Positions 1 to 8,772 of a DNA stretch of 64,000 bases are shown here, piece after piece. Within the stretch, counting starts at the first letter, position 1; each line of letters begins with the position of its first letter. The notes under the pieces were generated by a model. The model was given only the letters and a program-made list of their open reading frames with translations, had not been told where the DNA came from and ran no database searches. The translations under genes were made by a program, and so were the position numbers. This DNA is from Acidobacteriota bacterium (GTDB lineage Bacteria > Acidobacteriota > Terriglobia > Terriglobales > Acidobacteriaceae), in the NCBI GenBank assembly GCA_021780075.1, contig JAJXZL010000048.1:62001-126000 (forward strand), read 5' to 3'.

Positions 1-1605
1 TTTGAGCGCGACCGTGACGCCGATCTGTTGCTGACGCTGGGCAATCTCTACACCGCCGAATCGCAGCTCTCCTTCGGAGACCACTCCGCAAAAACCGCGT
101 GGTATGCAAGCCTCACCGGCTCGCGCGCCAACTACGGCCTGGCCACGCCGATCACTGCGATTGATCACGACGCAACCAACTCTGAAAGCGGATTCCTTTC
201 GCTCTTGCGCAACCAGACCCCACGCGATCAATTGCGCTTCGACGCACAATACCGCCAGGACTTCTTCCAGATTCCCTACGACCCCAATCCCAATGACTGG
301 GAACAGGCCTCGAACTACTACTACTCCACCGGCCTGCGCGACGGCCAGACTGAACGCGACTCGTTCGCCATCGCAAACTGGGTTCACACTCTTTCGCCGG
401 GAGCACTGTTTGAAGTTGCGCCCTTCTATCACTTCAACCAGTCCGCATATGACGCGCGCCCGACCGATATACCCGTAGCGACCACGTGGCATCAGAACTC
501 GAACTATGTCGGCACGCAAGCCGATGTGCGCGCCGATCTCGGTCCGAACAGCTTCTCCGCCGGGCTGTACTCCTTCTACCAGAAAGAAGACGACCTCTTC
601 GGCTTGATCGTCAACGATCAGAGCTACTCCTCCAGGAACGTGCCCAACACTACGGCCAGCGAAAACGCCGGACTGCTCGAGTTCCACTTCTCTGACCATC
701 TGCGCATCAACCGCTATGTAACGCTCCTCGGCGGAATGCGCATCTCCAACTACCACGGCGGCTACACTGAAAACGCAGCGTATCCGCGCATCGGAGCCAC
801 GCTCGAACTGCCCCGGCTGCACTGGGTTCTGCGCGGATTTTACGGACACTTCTTTCAGCCCGCGCCCGTGCAAACTGTCTCCGGCGCGTTCCTCAACTAC
901 GTCACCAGCCAGCCGGGCCAGAACGCCTTCGTTCCCTTGCCGTCCGAGCGCGACGAGGAGCATCAGTTCGGCGTTCAGATTCCATGGAAAGGCTGGCTGC
1001 TCGACGTGGATAACTTCAAAAATCGCGTCAACAATTTTCTCGATCACGCCAATGTGGGTGAGTCCAACATCTACTTCCCCATTGCCGTCGATGGGGCGCT
1101 CGTCCGCGCCTGGGAGCTTTCTCTGCGCTCACCGCAACTGGCGCACCTCGGCCAGTTTCACCTCGCCTATTCCAACCAGATTGCGGAGCAGCGCGGCAAC
1201 GTCATCGGCGGCTTTGCATGCAGCACTCCCACTGATCCCGCCTGCAACCTCGGCCCCAATTACACTCCGGTGGACCACGATCAGCGCCACACGCTCAACA
1301 CAGGCTTCACAACGCACCTGCCGCTGCAAACCTGGTTTGCCACCAATGTCTATTACGGTTCGGGATTCACCAATGGCCTGGCCGGCGCCAATCAGGGCCC
1401 CTATAACGGGCCGTATCTGCCCGTGCACACCACCTTTGACGTTTCCGCGGGGCGCAACATGGGCGAGCACTGGAAGTTCTCCGGCAGCGTCCTCAACGTG
1501 ACCAATCACCGCGTGCTGCTGGACAACTCCATCACCATCGGCGGCTTTCACTATAACGATCCCCGCATGTTCCTGGCACAGTTGCGCTATCGCTTTCACT
1601 TCTGA
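1..1605 (+). CDS. TonB-dependent outer-membrane receptor, C-terminal part (partial at the window edge)
   Basis: The frame is already open at base 1, so the signal peptide, plug domain and first barrel strands lie outside the window. About 534 residues are visible. They show alternating aromatic and polar strands with long extracellular-type loops, as in a TonB-dependent beta-barrel that imports ligands across the outer membrane. Late-barrel landmarks include VDHDQRHTLNTGF and SGSVLNVTNHRVLL. The chain ends in RYRFHF, a terminal aromatic of the kind recognised by the BAM assembly machinery. The ligand cannot be told from this part. In Acidobacteriota such receptors often carry an N-terminal carboxypeptidase-like domain, but that cannot be checked here. 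The gene is convergent with the sirtuin gene that follows, with 14 bp between their stops. Confidence 0.85.
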   Translation, partial: FERDRDADLLLTLGNLYTAESQLSFGDHSAKTAWYASLTGSRANYGLATPITAIDHDATNSESGFLSLLRNQTPRDQLRFDAQYRQDFFQIPYDPNPNDWEQASNYYYSTGLRDGQTERDSFAIANWVHTLSPGALFEVAPFYHFNQSAYDARPTDIPVATTWHQNSNYVGTQADVRADLGPNSFSAGLYSFYQKEDDLFGLIVNDQSYSSRNVPNTTASENAGLLEFHFSDHLRINRYVTLLGGMRISNYHGGYTENAAYPRIGATLELPRLHWVLRGFYGHFFQPAPVQTVSGAFLNYVTSQPGQNAFVPLPSERDEEHQFGVQIPWKGWLLDVDNFKNRVNNFLDHANVGESNIYFPIAVDGALVRAWELSLRSPQLAHLGQFHLAYSNQIAEQRGNVIGGFACSTPTDPACNLGPNYTPVDHDQRHTLNTGFTTHLPLQTWFATNVYYGSGFTNGLAGANQGPYNGPYLPVHTTFDVSAGRNMGEHWKFSGSVLNVTNHRVLLDNSITIGGFHYNDPRMFLAQLRYRFHF

Positions 1606-1619
1606 CGGACGCGCGCGTC

Positions 1620-2336
1620 TCACTCCACTTGAAACAGGCCGGGGAGCATCTCTCCGGCCTTGCCCACTACAACCTGCGTAAACGCTGATGCATTCAGCGG
1701 CGGCTCTGGCCCAACGTACACCGTCCGTGCGCCACCCTGCCGCGCCCAATGCACAAAGCTCGCCGCGGGATACACGGAGCCAGAGGTGCCCACCACCACC
1801 ATGAGCGTGGCCTGTGCAATCTCATCCTGAATGCGCTCCATCTCCAGCGGAACCTCGCCAAAGAAGACGATGTGCGGGCGCAACCGGCCGCCGCAGGCGC
1901 ATCGGCCCACTTCGGCCAGATTGCGATAAACGGTGCGATCCTCGATGGGCGCCCGTCCGCATTCCCGCTCACAGCGCGACTTCGCCAGTTCGCCGTGCAT
2001 GTGCACCAGCCGCACGGAACCGGCGCGCTCGTGCAGGTCGTCTACGTTTTGCGTGCATAAAAAGAAGCGATCGCCGAGGCACGCCTCCAACTCCGCCAGC
2101 GCGATGTGCGCCGCATTCGGCTCAGCCTTCAGCCCAGCTTTGCGCCTCGCTGAATAGAACGCCCATACCTCTGCGGGATTGCGCCGCCACGCATCCGGAG
2201 TGCACACATCTTCGACTCGGTACCCCGCCCACAGTCCATCTTCCGCGCGAAAGGTGGGCAGTCCGCTCTCCGCGCTGATGCCCGCGCCGGTGAGCACAAA
2301 CACGCGGTCATGCGGCGCGATCAAAACGCTTGCCAT
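1620..2336 (-). CDS. cobB: NAD-dependent protein deacylase (sirtuin), CobB type
   Basis: This sirtuin removes acyl groups from lysine side chains using NAD+, giving nicotinamide and O-acyl-ADP-ribose. The 238 residues match the bacterial CobB length. Visible motifs are GAGIS (17-21) for NAD binding, TQNVD (95-99), the catalytic His in MHGEL (H114), and a zinc ribbon with C122, C126, C146 and C148. The segment AFYSARR puts Tyr61 and Arg64 in the positions that mark class III, SIRT5-like enzymes such as E. coli CobB. This predicts desuccinylase as well as deacetylase activity. The neighbouring quinone reductase starts about 1 kb upstream on the same strand, with 31 bp between that gene's stop and this start, so the two may be co-transcribed. 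Confidence 0.93.
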   Translation of the reverse strand: MASVLIAPHDRVFVLTGAGISAESGLPTFRAEDGLWAGYRVEDVCTPDAWRRNPAEVWAFYSARRKAGLKAEPNAAHIALAELEACLGDRFFLCTQNVDDLHERAGSVRLVHMHGELAKSRCERECGRAPIEDRTVYRNLAEVGRCACGGRLRPHIVFFGEVPLEMERIQDEIAQATLMVVVGTSGSVYPAASFVHWARQGGARTVYVGPEPPLNASAFTQVVVGKAGEMLPGLFQVE

Positions 2337-2367
2337 TCAGTGCAAACCTTGGCCTGTCAGTTGTCAT

Positions 2368-3336
2368 TCACGGCTCCAGCAGAATCTTGCCGGAGGTTTT
2401 GCGATTCTCCATGTCGGTCTGCGCCTGCGCCGCCTCGGCCAGCGGATAGATGAACTCAGTACGCAGGTTGAGTTCGCCTTTCGCGGCCCAGTTCAGCACA
2501 TCGCCGGAGCGCCATTCCAGTTCCGCCCGGGTGGCCACGTAGTGCCATAGCGTGGGCCGCGTGATGAAGAGCGACCCCTTGCCGCTCAAGTGAATCAAGT
2601 CAAAAGCCGGCACCGGCCCGCTCGACGCACCAAACAGCGCCAGCAGCCCGCGTGGCCTCAGGCAGTTCAGGCTTTTGTCAAAGGTTGTCTTGCCCACCGA
2701 GTCGTACACCACATCCACGCCTTTGCCGCTGGTCAGTCGCTTGACCTCTGTTTCAAAATCCATGTCGGTGTAAAGAATCACCTCGGCCGCGCCCGCCTCG
2801 CGCGAGAGTTCCGCCTTCTCTTGCGTCGACACCGTGGTGATCACGTGCGCACCGATACGCGCCGCAATCTGCGTCAGCAGCAAGCCCACTCCGCCTGCTC
2901 CTGCATGCACCAGCGCCGTATCGCCCGCCTTGAGCGGGTAGGTTGAGTAGGCCAGGTAGTGCGCGGTCATGCCCTGCAACATGGCAGCGGCGGCTTTCTC
3001 CGGGCTCAGACCCGGTGGAACCTTGACCAGTTGCGCGGCAGGCACCAGCGCGTACTCGGCGTAGCTGCCAAGCACACTCACTGACACCACCGCATCGCCC
3101 TCTTCAAAGCCCTTCACGCCGGGGCCAAGCTTCTCCACTGTGCCCGCAGCTTCGCTGCCCGGGATGAGCGGCATCGTCGCCTTGTAGACGCCCTTGCGAA
3201 AGTAGATTTCGATGAAGTTGACCCCAATCGCTTCCACGCGGATCAACACCTGCCCCGGTCCCGGCTCGGGAATGGGCAACTCGGCCATCTGCAGAACTTC
3301 CGGCCCGCCTGTCGCGTAAATCTGTATGGCTTTCAT
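2368..3336 (-). CDS. NADPH:quinone reductase, zinc-independent medium-chain dehydrogenase family
   Basis: This is a Qor-like medium-chain dehydrogenase/reductase, expected to reduce quinones or enones with NADPH in the cytosol. The N-terminal GroES-like domain includes IPGSEAAGTVEKLGPGV. A Rossmann nucleotide site follows with HAGAGGVGLLL. The paired catalytic-zinc ligands of true alcohol dehydrogenases are not seen, which fits the zinc-free quinone reductase branch. The frame is open to a possible start at 3432, but that extension runs through a hairpin plus T-run that ends the upstream glycosyltransferase gene. I therefore start at the ATG giving MKAIQIYATGG (a tandem ATG lies at 3339). The physiological substrate is unknown. 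Confidence 0.88.
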   Translation of the reverse strand: MKAIQIYATGGPEVLQMAELPIPEPGPGQVLIRVEAIGVNFIEIYFRKGVYKATMPLIPGSEAAGTVEKLGPGVKGFEEGDAVVSVSVLGSYAEYALVPAAQLVKVPPGLSPEKAAAAMLQGMTAHYLAYSTYPLKAGDTALVHAGAGGVGLLLTQIAARIGAHVITTVSTQEKAELSREAGAAEVILYTDMDFETEVKRLTSGKGVDVVYDSVGKTTFDKSLNCLRPRGLLALFGASSGPVPAFDLIHLSGKGSLFITRPTLWHYVATRAELEWRSGDVLNWAAKGELNLRTEFIYPLAEAAQAQTDMENRKTSGKILLEP

Positions 3337-3405
3337 CATTGGCAAGAATGCACCCTGAAGCCGGTGCGCCGCAAGAGTCTGCAATGCATTGCGCAAATTC
3401 AGCGC

Positions 3406-3446
3406 AAAAAACACCAGGCCCCGCACAGGCATTCACCTGGCGGGGC
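3406..3446 (-). terminator. Intrinsic terminator after the GT2 glycosyltransferase
   Basis: Read on the minus strand, a GCCCCGC/GCGGGGC stem (arms 3440-3446 and 3418-3424) continues inward through CAGG/CCTG with one bulged base. It is followed directly by TGGTGTTTTTTGCG, a six-T run at 3411-3406. It lies just after the stop of the glycosyltransferase and before the quinone reductase start. This separates the two genes and argues against the longer start of the reductase. Confidence 0.8.
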
Positions 3447-3474
3447 TCAAGGTTTGCTCTATCCGGTCTTGCCG

Positions 3475-4476
3475 CTAAAAGCCGTCGCGTCCGTCTGACA
3501 GAATACTCGGCTCTTCCGGCGCGCGCAGCCGCAACATGCGGTCAATGGCGTACGGAGCACGATGCTGGCTGGTGTGGTAGTGGCGCACCTGCAGTTCGCC
3601 CAGCAGTCCAATGGCCAGCATCTGGATGCCCGCCACAATCAGAACGCCTGCAATCACGAACATCGGACCATGCTGGTCCATCACGTTCTGGTGCGGGTTC
3701 ATGATCTTCATGCCCAGCAGCATGGCCGAGAGGAATGTGCCAAACAGAATGCCAAGCGCCCCAAAGCTGCCAAAAAAGTGCAAAGGCCTGCTCATGTACT
3801 TCAGCAGGAATCGAATCGTGAGCAGGTCGAAGAATACGCGAAAGGTGCGCCCGATGCCGTAGTGGCTCTTGCCCCGCTCGCGATGCACGTTCTTGATGGG
3901 GATCTCGCAGATCGACGCGCCATACCAGCTCGCCAGCGCGGGAATGAACCGGTGCATCTCGCCATACAGCGGAATATTCGTGATCACTTCCCGGCGATAT
4001 GCCTTGAAGGTCGTACCAAAATCGTGAATGTCCACGCCAGAGAGCTTGGCCATCAGCCAGTTGGCGCAGCGCGATGGAATCCGCCGCATCACGAAGTTGT
4101 CGATGCGCTCCTTGCGCCAGCCCGAAACAACGTCATATCCCTCTTCAAGCTTCTCGATGAAGTTCGGAATCTCATTGGGATCGTGCTGCAGGTCGCCGTC
4201 CATGGCGAAGATGAAGTCGCCCGAGGCATGGTCGAATCCGGCCGCCAGCGCGGAGGTCTGTCCGAAGTTGCGACGCAGCTTGACGACGAGCACGCGGCTG
4301 TCGACCGCGGCAATCTCTTCCAGCAGCTTATACGTGCGGTCACTGGAGCCGTCGTCGACCAGCACCAGCTCAAAACTGTCGCCCACCTGCTCCATTACCT
4401 GCTTCAGGCGCGCGTAGAGAACGGTTACGTTTTCCTCTTCATTGTGAAAGGGAACAACGATGGAATACTTTGGCAT
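3475..4476 (-). CDS. Family 2 glycosyltransferase (dolichyl/undecaprenyl-phosphate sugar transferase type)
   Basis: The protein is a GT-A fold glycosyltransferase of the DPM1/GtrB/ArnC group, which moves a sugar from a nucleotide donor to a polyprenyl phosphate on the inner face of the membrane. It opens with YSIVVPFHNEEENV, followed by DDGSSDRT and the metal-binding DGDLQHDP. Two hydrophobic C-terminal segments (for example PLHFFGSFGALGILFGTF and PMFVIAGVLIVAGIQMLAIG) are the usual membrane anchors. I start at MPKYSIVV; the frame extends 13 codons upstream without a convincing ribosome-binding site. A terminator follows. The sugar and acceptor cannot be deduced, because no polysaccharide cluster surrounds it. 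Confidence 0.88.
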   Translation of the reverse strand: MPKYSIVVPFHNEEENVTVLYARLKQVMEQVGDSFELVLVDDGSSDRTYKLLEEIAAVDSRVLVVKLRRNFGQTSALAAGFDHASGDFIFAMDGDLQHDPNEIPNFIEKLEEGYDVVSGWRKERIDNFVMRRIPSRCANWLMAKLSGVDIHDFGTTFKAYRREVITNIPLYGEMHRFIPALASWYGASICEIPIKNVHRERGKSHYGIGRTFRVFFDLLTIRFLLKYMSRPLHFFGSFGALGILFGTFLSAMLLGMKIMNPHQNVMDQHGPMFVIAGVLIVAGIQMLAIGLLGELQVRHYHTSQHRAPYAIDRMLRLRAPEEPSILSDGRDGF

Positions 4477-4585
4477 ATCAACAGTATAGATGCGCGCAGG
4501 ATAAAAATGGCGCAAAACATTACCCAGGAATGCAGGCGATTACGCGCCCTCAGAATGTAGCAGATGCCAGGGCCAAACCCTGCAC

Positions 4586-4897
4586 TTAGCGGTCCAGCTC
4601 GTCCAACATGCCCTGCATCTCGCTGAGCGCATGGCGGTTGCCCGTACGGGCGGCACAGCTGATGCCCGCCTTCAGGCGCTCGATCGCCGCCGGCTTTTGC
4701 CCTGCATTCGCCATCGTCTGCGCCGCCATAAAGTAGGCCGCCGTGTAGTCCGGATCGCTGGCGAGCAGCGTGTCAAACTCCTTTAAAGCCTCTTCGGTCT
4801 GGCCCTGCCCTGCCAGTTCCATGGCGATACCGTAGCGGGCAAAGCTGTTCTTCGGGTCCAGCGCCAGAATCTCTCTCAAGCCTGCAATCTTGTCCAT
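4586..4897 (-). CDS. Small tetratricopeptide-repeat protein
   Basis: About 103 residues forming two to three TPR-like helical hairpins. The segment from ILALDPKNSFARYGIAMEL has the small/large residue spacing of a TPR unit, and a second unit follows from FDTLLASDPDYTAAY. Such proteins are protein-protein adaptors, and no partner is evident here. The start MDKIAGLREIL was preferred over one 12 codons upstream because that extension is arginine-rich and does not look like TPR sequence. The gene stands alone between the glycosyltransferase and the divergent thioesterase. No signal peptide is seen, so it is probably cytosolic. Confidence 0.75.
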   Translation of the reverse strand: MDKIAGLREILALDPKNSFARYGIAMELAGQGQTEEALKEFDTLLASDPDYTAAYFMAAQTMANAGQKPAAIERLKAGISCAARTGNRHALSEMQGMLDELDR

Positions 4898-5054
4898 CCG
4901 TCTCACTCTGTGCGGAATCAATGCGCGAAGCATTTGCGAAATCGGCTGGGATTGCCGAAACTGGAACTGTACGCTCCAAGCGCGCGGCCGCTGCTATTTT
5001 CATTGTAGCTGGGCCGTCACCGCGCGGAGCCCGACCGATTGGAGCAAGCCTGCA

Positions 5055-5597
5055 ATGAGCCTTCCTGAAAATAGCCCGAATGCCCGCACCGTGGCCAGCA
5101 CCCAGTCCGAGATGACTGAGATCATTCTGCCCAACGACGCCAACACGCTGGGCAATCTGCTCGGTGGCCGGCTGATGCACTTCATCGATCTCACGGGCGC
5201 CATGGCAGCCTTCCGCCATGCGCGCAGCCATGTGGTCACGGCGGCCATGGATCACATCGACTTCATTCAGCCCGTGCACGTCGGCGATCTACTGATCCTC
5301 AAGTCCAGCGTCAATCGCGCCTTCAACACATCGCTTGAGGTGGGCGTCAAAGTCTGGGTGGAACACCCGCAGACCGGCGTCCTGCTCCATGTGGCCAGCG
5401 CCTACCTGGTATTTGTGGCCATCGATGATCGGGGCCGCAGGCAGAAAGTTCCCGTACTGCTGCCTGAAACACCCAATGAGATTCGCCGCTTTGCGGATGC
5501 ACTGCGCCGCCGCGAGCATCGCGAGGCCGAAACCGCCCGCCGCAAACAGGAGCAGCGGGAACACGCCGGGAATGATAGCCCCCCGGTCACGCGATAA
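5055..5597 (+). CDS. Acyl-CoA thioesterase, hotdog fold (YciA/BACH type)
   Basis: A 180-residue single-hotdog thioesterase expected to hydrolyse acyl-CoA to free acid and CoA. The family signature is clear: ILPNDANTLGNLLGGRLMHF, with the conserved N...GG segment and catalytic Asp, then AAMDHIDFIQPVHVGDLL. The start is the ATG of MSLPENSPN, with GGAG ten bases upstream. The longer frame to 4890 would run across the divergent TPR gene's start. The last about 30 residues are a charged tail (RRREHREAETARRKQEQRE) of no known function. mrp follows 56 bp downstream on the same strand. Confidence 0.88.
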   Translation: MSLPENSPNARTVASTQSEMTEIILPNDANTLGNLLGGRLMHFIDLTGAMAAFRHARSHVVTAAMDHIDFIQPVHVGDLLILKSSVNRAFNTSLEVGVKVWVEHPQTGVLLHVASAYLVFVAIDDRGRRQKVPVLLPETPNEIRRFADALRRREHREAETARRKQEQREHAGNDSPPVTR

Positions 5598-5653
5598 CAG
5601 ACCCACAACCAAGCTTGCAGAACGAAAAGGATTTACAAGGAGCAATCAACACA

Positions 5654-6484
5654 ATGGCTCATTCACCTGCCATGCCCTCGCCCGTCGCACTACCGGGCGT
5701 TTCAAAAATAATCGCAGTCGGTTCCGGTAAGGGCGGAGTGGGCAAAACCACCGTCGCCGTCAATCTCGCCATTGCGCTCTCGCGCCTTGGCCAGCGCGTC
5801 GGCCTTATCGACGCCGACATCTACGGTCCCAACGTGCCGCTGATGATGGGCTCCACCCAACAGCCGCGCATCGGCTCTGACAACCAGATCGAGCCAAATG
5901 ACACCCACGGCATCAAGACCATCTCCATCGGCTACATCTCGCCCGGCGACAAGCCGCTCGTCATGCGCGGACCGATGCTGCACCAGATCATCCGCCAGTT
6001 CCTGCAGCAAGTGAACTGGGGCGAGCTCGACTATCTCATCGTCGATCTGCCGCCAGGCACCGGCGACGTGGTCATCTCGCTTGTGCAGACCGTGCCGCTC
6101 ACTGGCGCAGTTGTCGTCTCCACGCCAAGCGACGTCAGCCTGCAGGATGCGCGCAAGGCCCTCGAGATGTTTGCACAGGTCAATGTTGAGGTGCTGGGCA
6201 TCGTCGAAAACATGAGCCACTTCACCTGCCCGCATTGCCACGAGGTAATCGACATCTTCTCCAAGGGCGGCGCGGAGCGGACTGCGAAGCAGTTCAACAT
6301 TCCCTTCCTCGGCTCCATTGAGCTGATACCCGCCATTCGCGAAGGCGGCGACCGCGGACTGCCCGTTGCCCTGGCTGGTCCCAAGAGCCCGCAGGCGGCC
6401 GAGTTCTATACCGTAGCTCAAAAGCTGATGGAGCGCGCTGAAGCCGTCGCCGCTGCTGCTTCTGACGTGCTAGAGATTAGCTAA
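5654..6484 (+). CDS. mrp: Mrp/ApbC (NBP35-type) iron-sulfur cluster carrier ATPase
   Basis: This P-loop ATPase binds and transfers Fe-S clusters to apoproteins in the cytosol. The deviant Walker A GKGGVGKTT lies near residue 23, followed by LIDADIYGPN, DLPPGTGD and the C-terminal cluster-binding CPHC in MSHFTCPHCHEVID. All are diagnostic of Mrp/ApbC. At 276 residues it lacks the N-terminal FeS_assembly (DUF59) domain present in longer relatives. The start is MAHSPAMPSP, with AAGGAG at 5637-5642; a TTG start 13 codons earlier is possible but lacks a site. A hairpin without a T-run follows at 6506-6531. Confidence 0.93.
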   Translation: MAHSPAMPSPVALPGVSKIIAVGSGKGGVGKTTVAVNLAIALSRLGQRVGLIDADIYGPNVPLMMGSTQQPRIGSDNQIEPNDTHGIKTISIGYISPGDKPLVMRGPMLHQIIRQFLQQVNWGELDYLIVDLPPGTGDVVISLVQTVPLTGAVVVSTPSDVSLQDARKALEMFAQVNVEVLGIVENMSHFTCPHCHEVIDIFSKGGAERTAKQFNIPFLGSIELIPAIREGGDRGLPVALAGPKSPQAAEFYTVAQKLMERAEAVAAAASDVLEIS

Positions 6485-6505
6485 CCGGCCTTCGCAAACA
6501 TGAAC

Positions 6506-6531
6506 CCCGGGCCTCAACCATGAGGTCCGGG
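6506..6531. terminator. Hairpin between the convergent mrp and alpha/beta hydrolase genes
   Basis: An 11-bp stem, CCCGGGCCTCA against TGAGGTCCGGG with one G-U pair and a four-base ACCA loop, sits between two convergent genes. No clear T-run follows on either side, so it may end transcription only partly or protect mRNA 3' ends. Confidence 0.5.
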
Positions 6532-6613
6532 AAAATTCAAAATCCGGTTCCGTGGCGCGAACCCATGCGAGGCCACGGCCCGGCTCCCCCAGCCCAGGCG
6601 CAAGACATCGCTT

Positions 6614-8632
6614 TTACTCTGCAGCCACTGACCATTCCTCTTCGCCGCGTTGCCGCAGAGTCGCGCGATCTTCCGGCAGAATCCAGCGCTCCTTCACCAG
6701 CTCATCGATTGCATGTCCGTACCGGGTGAGATAGTCCTCGCGATCCCGATAGCGCTCCGCAATCGACTTGCGCGGGTCGCCAGTCTTTTGGCGCTCTGCA
6801 GCCGTCCTGGGGAACGGCAGGTACGAGCCTTCGAAAGATACACGCTGATCGGGCGCGCCAATCGCAGCAGAGCGAAGATTCCAACCTGTGTAAGTGGCCA
6901 GCGGAACAGCAATCTCCGGCATGCGCACACCGTCGCGGTCGTTGCCATCGGCATCTGCCTGGGGCACACGCACGGGAAACGTCGGACCAACCTTCGGCGG
7001 CTCGATACTGAGGATTCCGTCTCTCCAGTGCGGGCCGAAATCCAGACGATACCCTTCGTTTGCCTCGTGCGGCCGGTTCACGCCTGGAATCGGCGGGAAT
7101 GCATATTTGCTCAACGGCACAAGCGTTCCGTCCGCGATCTTGGGATAGCTGCTCGGGGGCGGCTGCGTGTTGTTGCGAACCCACGCGTCCATGTTCGCAA
7201 TCATGGCGCGCCAAAAGTACTTCACCGGCACCGGGGACTCCGGTTGCTGGCCAAGCAGATCTCCGCTTCCTTTCTGCGGAGGAAACGGCCCGGAGAAGTG
7301 CTGCAGACCAGTGAAATGATAGATGCGAACATGGTCTGAGATGGGCACATCGTGCTTTCCATCCGCGCTTGTGTGAATCAACGCCGCCGCGCGGCCCCAG
7401 TATTCATAAGAAGTGAGGGAAAGAAAGATTCTGGGCACAACCTTCGCCGCCGTAGCACGGTCGAGTAACCCTCCCGTCTCTCCCGTAACGGGATCCCGCT
7501 CTGGCAGATCGGTAAAGGGAAAGATATCGACCGGGAACAACACGGAGGATGTCGGCTGCCCGTCACGCGATGGCTGTGCAAAGCGGTAATTAAAGCTGCC
7601 CCGCCCCGCTCCTGCTACGTGGGCCAGAACTCCATCGAGCGCCATTCTGCCTTCTTCATCCGCATTGAATCCCTGATACACAAAGTCCCGCAGAAAGCGT
7701 CCGTCCTGCGAGATGCCTTCGCCATACACGCGCTTGACTGGAGTAATGGAATCAGGCGCGTGCTTGGCATACGAGGCAAAATCGCGAATGGCGGCGAATC
7801 CCCCTCCGGCAACGACCGGATCGGCGACTACATAGACGTATTCGTAGATTTTCCCAGGCTGGAAATCGCCGTCGAGGTGGATGAAGCGGTCGCTGGGCGC
7901 GAGCTTGCCGTCAACATTGTGCGCGAACTGCCACTCCGCACGAGGAATAATCCTTCGCTTCCCGTCGCGCGAATCTCGCACGCTGAGCACATTGCGCGGA
8001 TCGTCGGTCGCGGCGACAGGGTATTCGCTCCCTCCGATATGGCCGAGGATGAGGTGCCCAAGCGGAATCTCAGGCATCGGACGCGACAGCATCAGATCGC
8101 CGCGCAGCAGGCCGGTGATTGTCTTTCCATGCGCCTTCGCTATCGGAGCAAAGAATCGCAGCGCGCCCGGGCCTTCCGCATCCCACTGCCATCCAAGGCT
8201 CACAACCGTAAAGCCATTGCGCAATAGCCATCCGTCTCCCGCACCGTTTGCAAGGTCCTCATCGCCGCCGTCCACCAGGGCAATGATGTTCGCGCGGCCC
8301 CGGTTGGGAACCTCCAGAATCATCGAACCATTGCCCTTGTCCGCATCCTTCGGGCGCACCGCGACAAAGTCGGAGGAAAACTCGACCTCGCCCTTGTGCA
8401 AGTTCACCGCATTGCGCAAATCCACGATGCGCCGGTTATGCGTGTTGTCCACTGGAAGCGAGAAGTAAACGCGCCCCGTAATGCGTTCATAGGCTCCCGC
8501 GGCGCCAAATGCCCTGCCATTCAGCACATCGGTGCGGGTAGCAATCTCGACGCGCAGGACGCGCGCCTCAAGCGGCAGAGCGGTCGACGCCAAAAGCAGA
8601 AGCAACACAAACAAACAGGAACGGAAGCGCAT
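6614..8632 (-). CDS. Secreted alpha/beta hydrolase domain-containing protein (PF20091-like)
   Basis: A 672-residue exported protein of the large 'alpha/beta hydrolase domain-containing' family abundant in Acidobacteriota and Sphingomonadales. The signal peptide MRFRSCLFVLLLLLASTALPLEA is clear and fixes the start; the frame runs 33 codons further up without signal-like character. Recognisable segments are DVLNGRAFGAAGAYERITGR near the mature N-terminus, LEVPNRGRANI, and GFTVVSLGWQWD. The C-terminal half contains the conserved Pro/Tyr-rich part YPKIADGTLV. Biochemistry is not known for close relatives, and an esterase-like activity is inferred only from the fold. A hairpin lies just beyond the stop. 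Confidence 0.8.
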   Translation of the reverse strand: MRFRSCLFVLLLLLASTALPLEARVLRVEIATRTDVLNGRAFGAAGAYERITGRVYFSLPVDNTHNRRIVDLRNAVNLHKGEVEFSSDFVAVRPKDADKGNGSMILEVPNRGRANIIALVDGGDEDLANGAGDGWLLRNGFTVVSLGWQWDAEGPGALRFFAPIAKAHGKTITGLLRGDLMLSRPMPEIPLGHLILGHIGGSEYPVAATDDPRNVLSVRDSRDGKRRIIPRAEWQFAHNVDGKLAPSDRFIHLDGDFQPGKIYEYVYVVADPVVAGGGFAAIRDFASYAKHAPDSITPVKRVYGEGISQDGRFLRDFVYQGFNADEEGRMALDGVLAHVAGAGRGSFNYRFAQPSRDGQPTSSVLFPVDIFPFTDLPERDPVTGETGGLLDRATAAKVVPRIFLSLTSYEYWGRAAALIHTSADGKHDVPISDHVRIYHFTGLQHFSGPFPPQKGSGDLLGQQPESPVPVKYFWRAMIANMDAWVRNNTQPPPSSYPKIADGTLVPLSKYAFPPIPGVNRPHEANEGYRLDFGPHWRDGILSIEPPKVGPTFPVRVPQADADGNDRDGVRMPEIAVPLATYTGWNLRSAAIGAPDQRVSFEGSYLPFPRTAAERQKTGDPRKSIAERYRDREDYLTRYGHAIDELVKERWILPEDRATLRQRGEEEWSVAAE

Positions 8633-8772
8633 GGATGGAAGACTAGCACTCCATGCAAGCCGCAACCATGGTAATTGGACGCGAAATATACGCCGGAGTC
8701 CTGTCGCCAAAATCCAGGTTCGGCACGTCAATCGCCTCTCGTTCTTTATGTTCAGTTCGGCGTCGGCATCGT

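Noticed and set aside
2368-3432. Longer form of the quinone reductase
   Set aside because: The extra 32 codons cross a hairpin plus T-run that ends the upstream gene, and the sequence is unlike the family.
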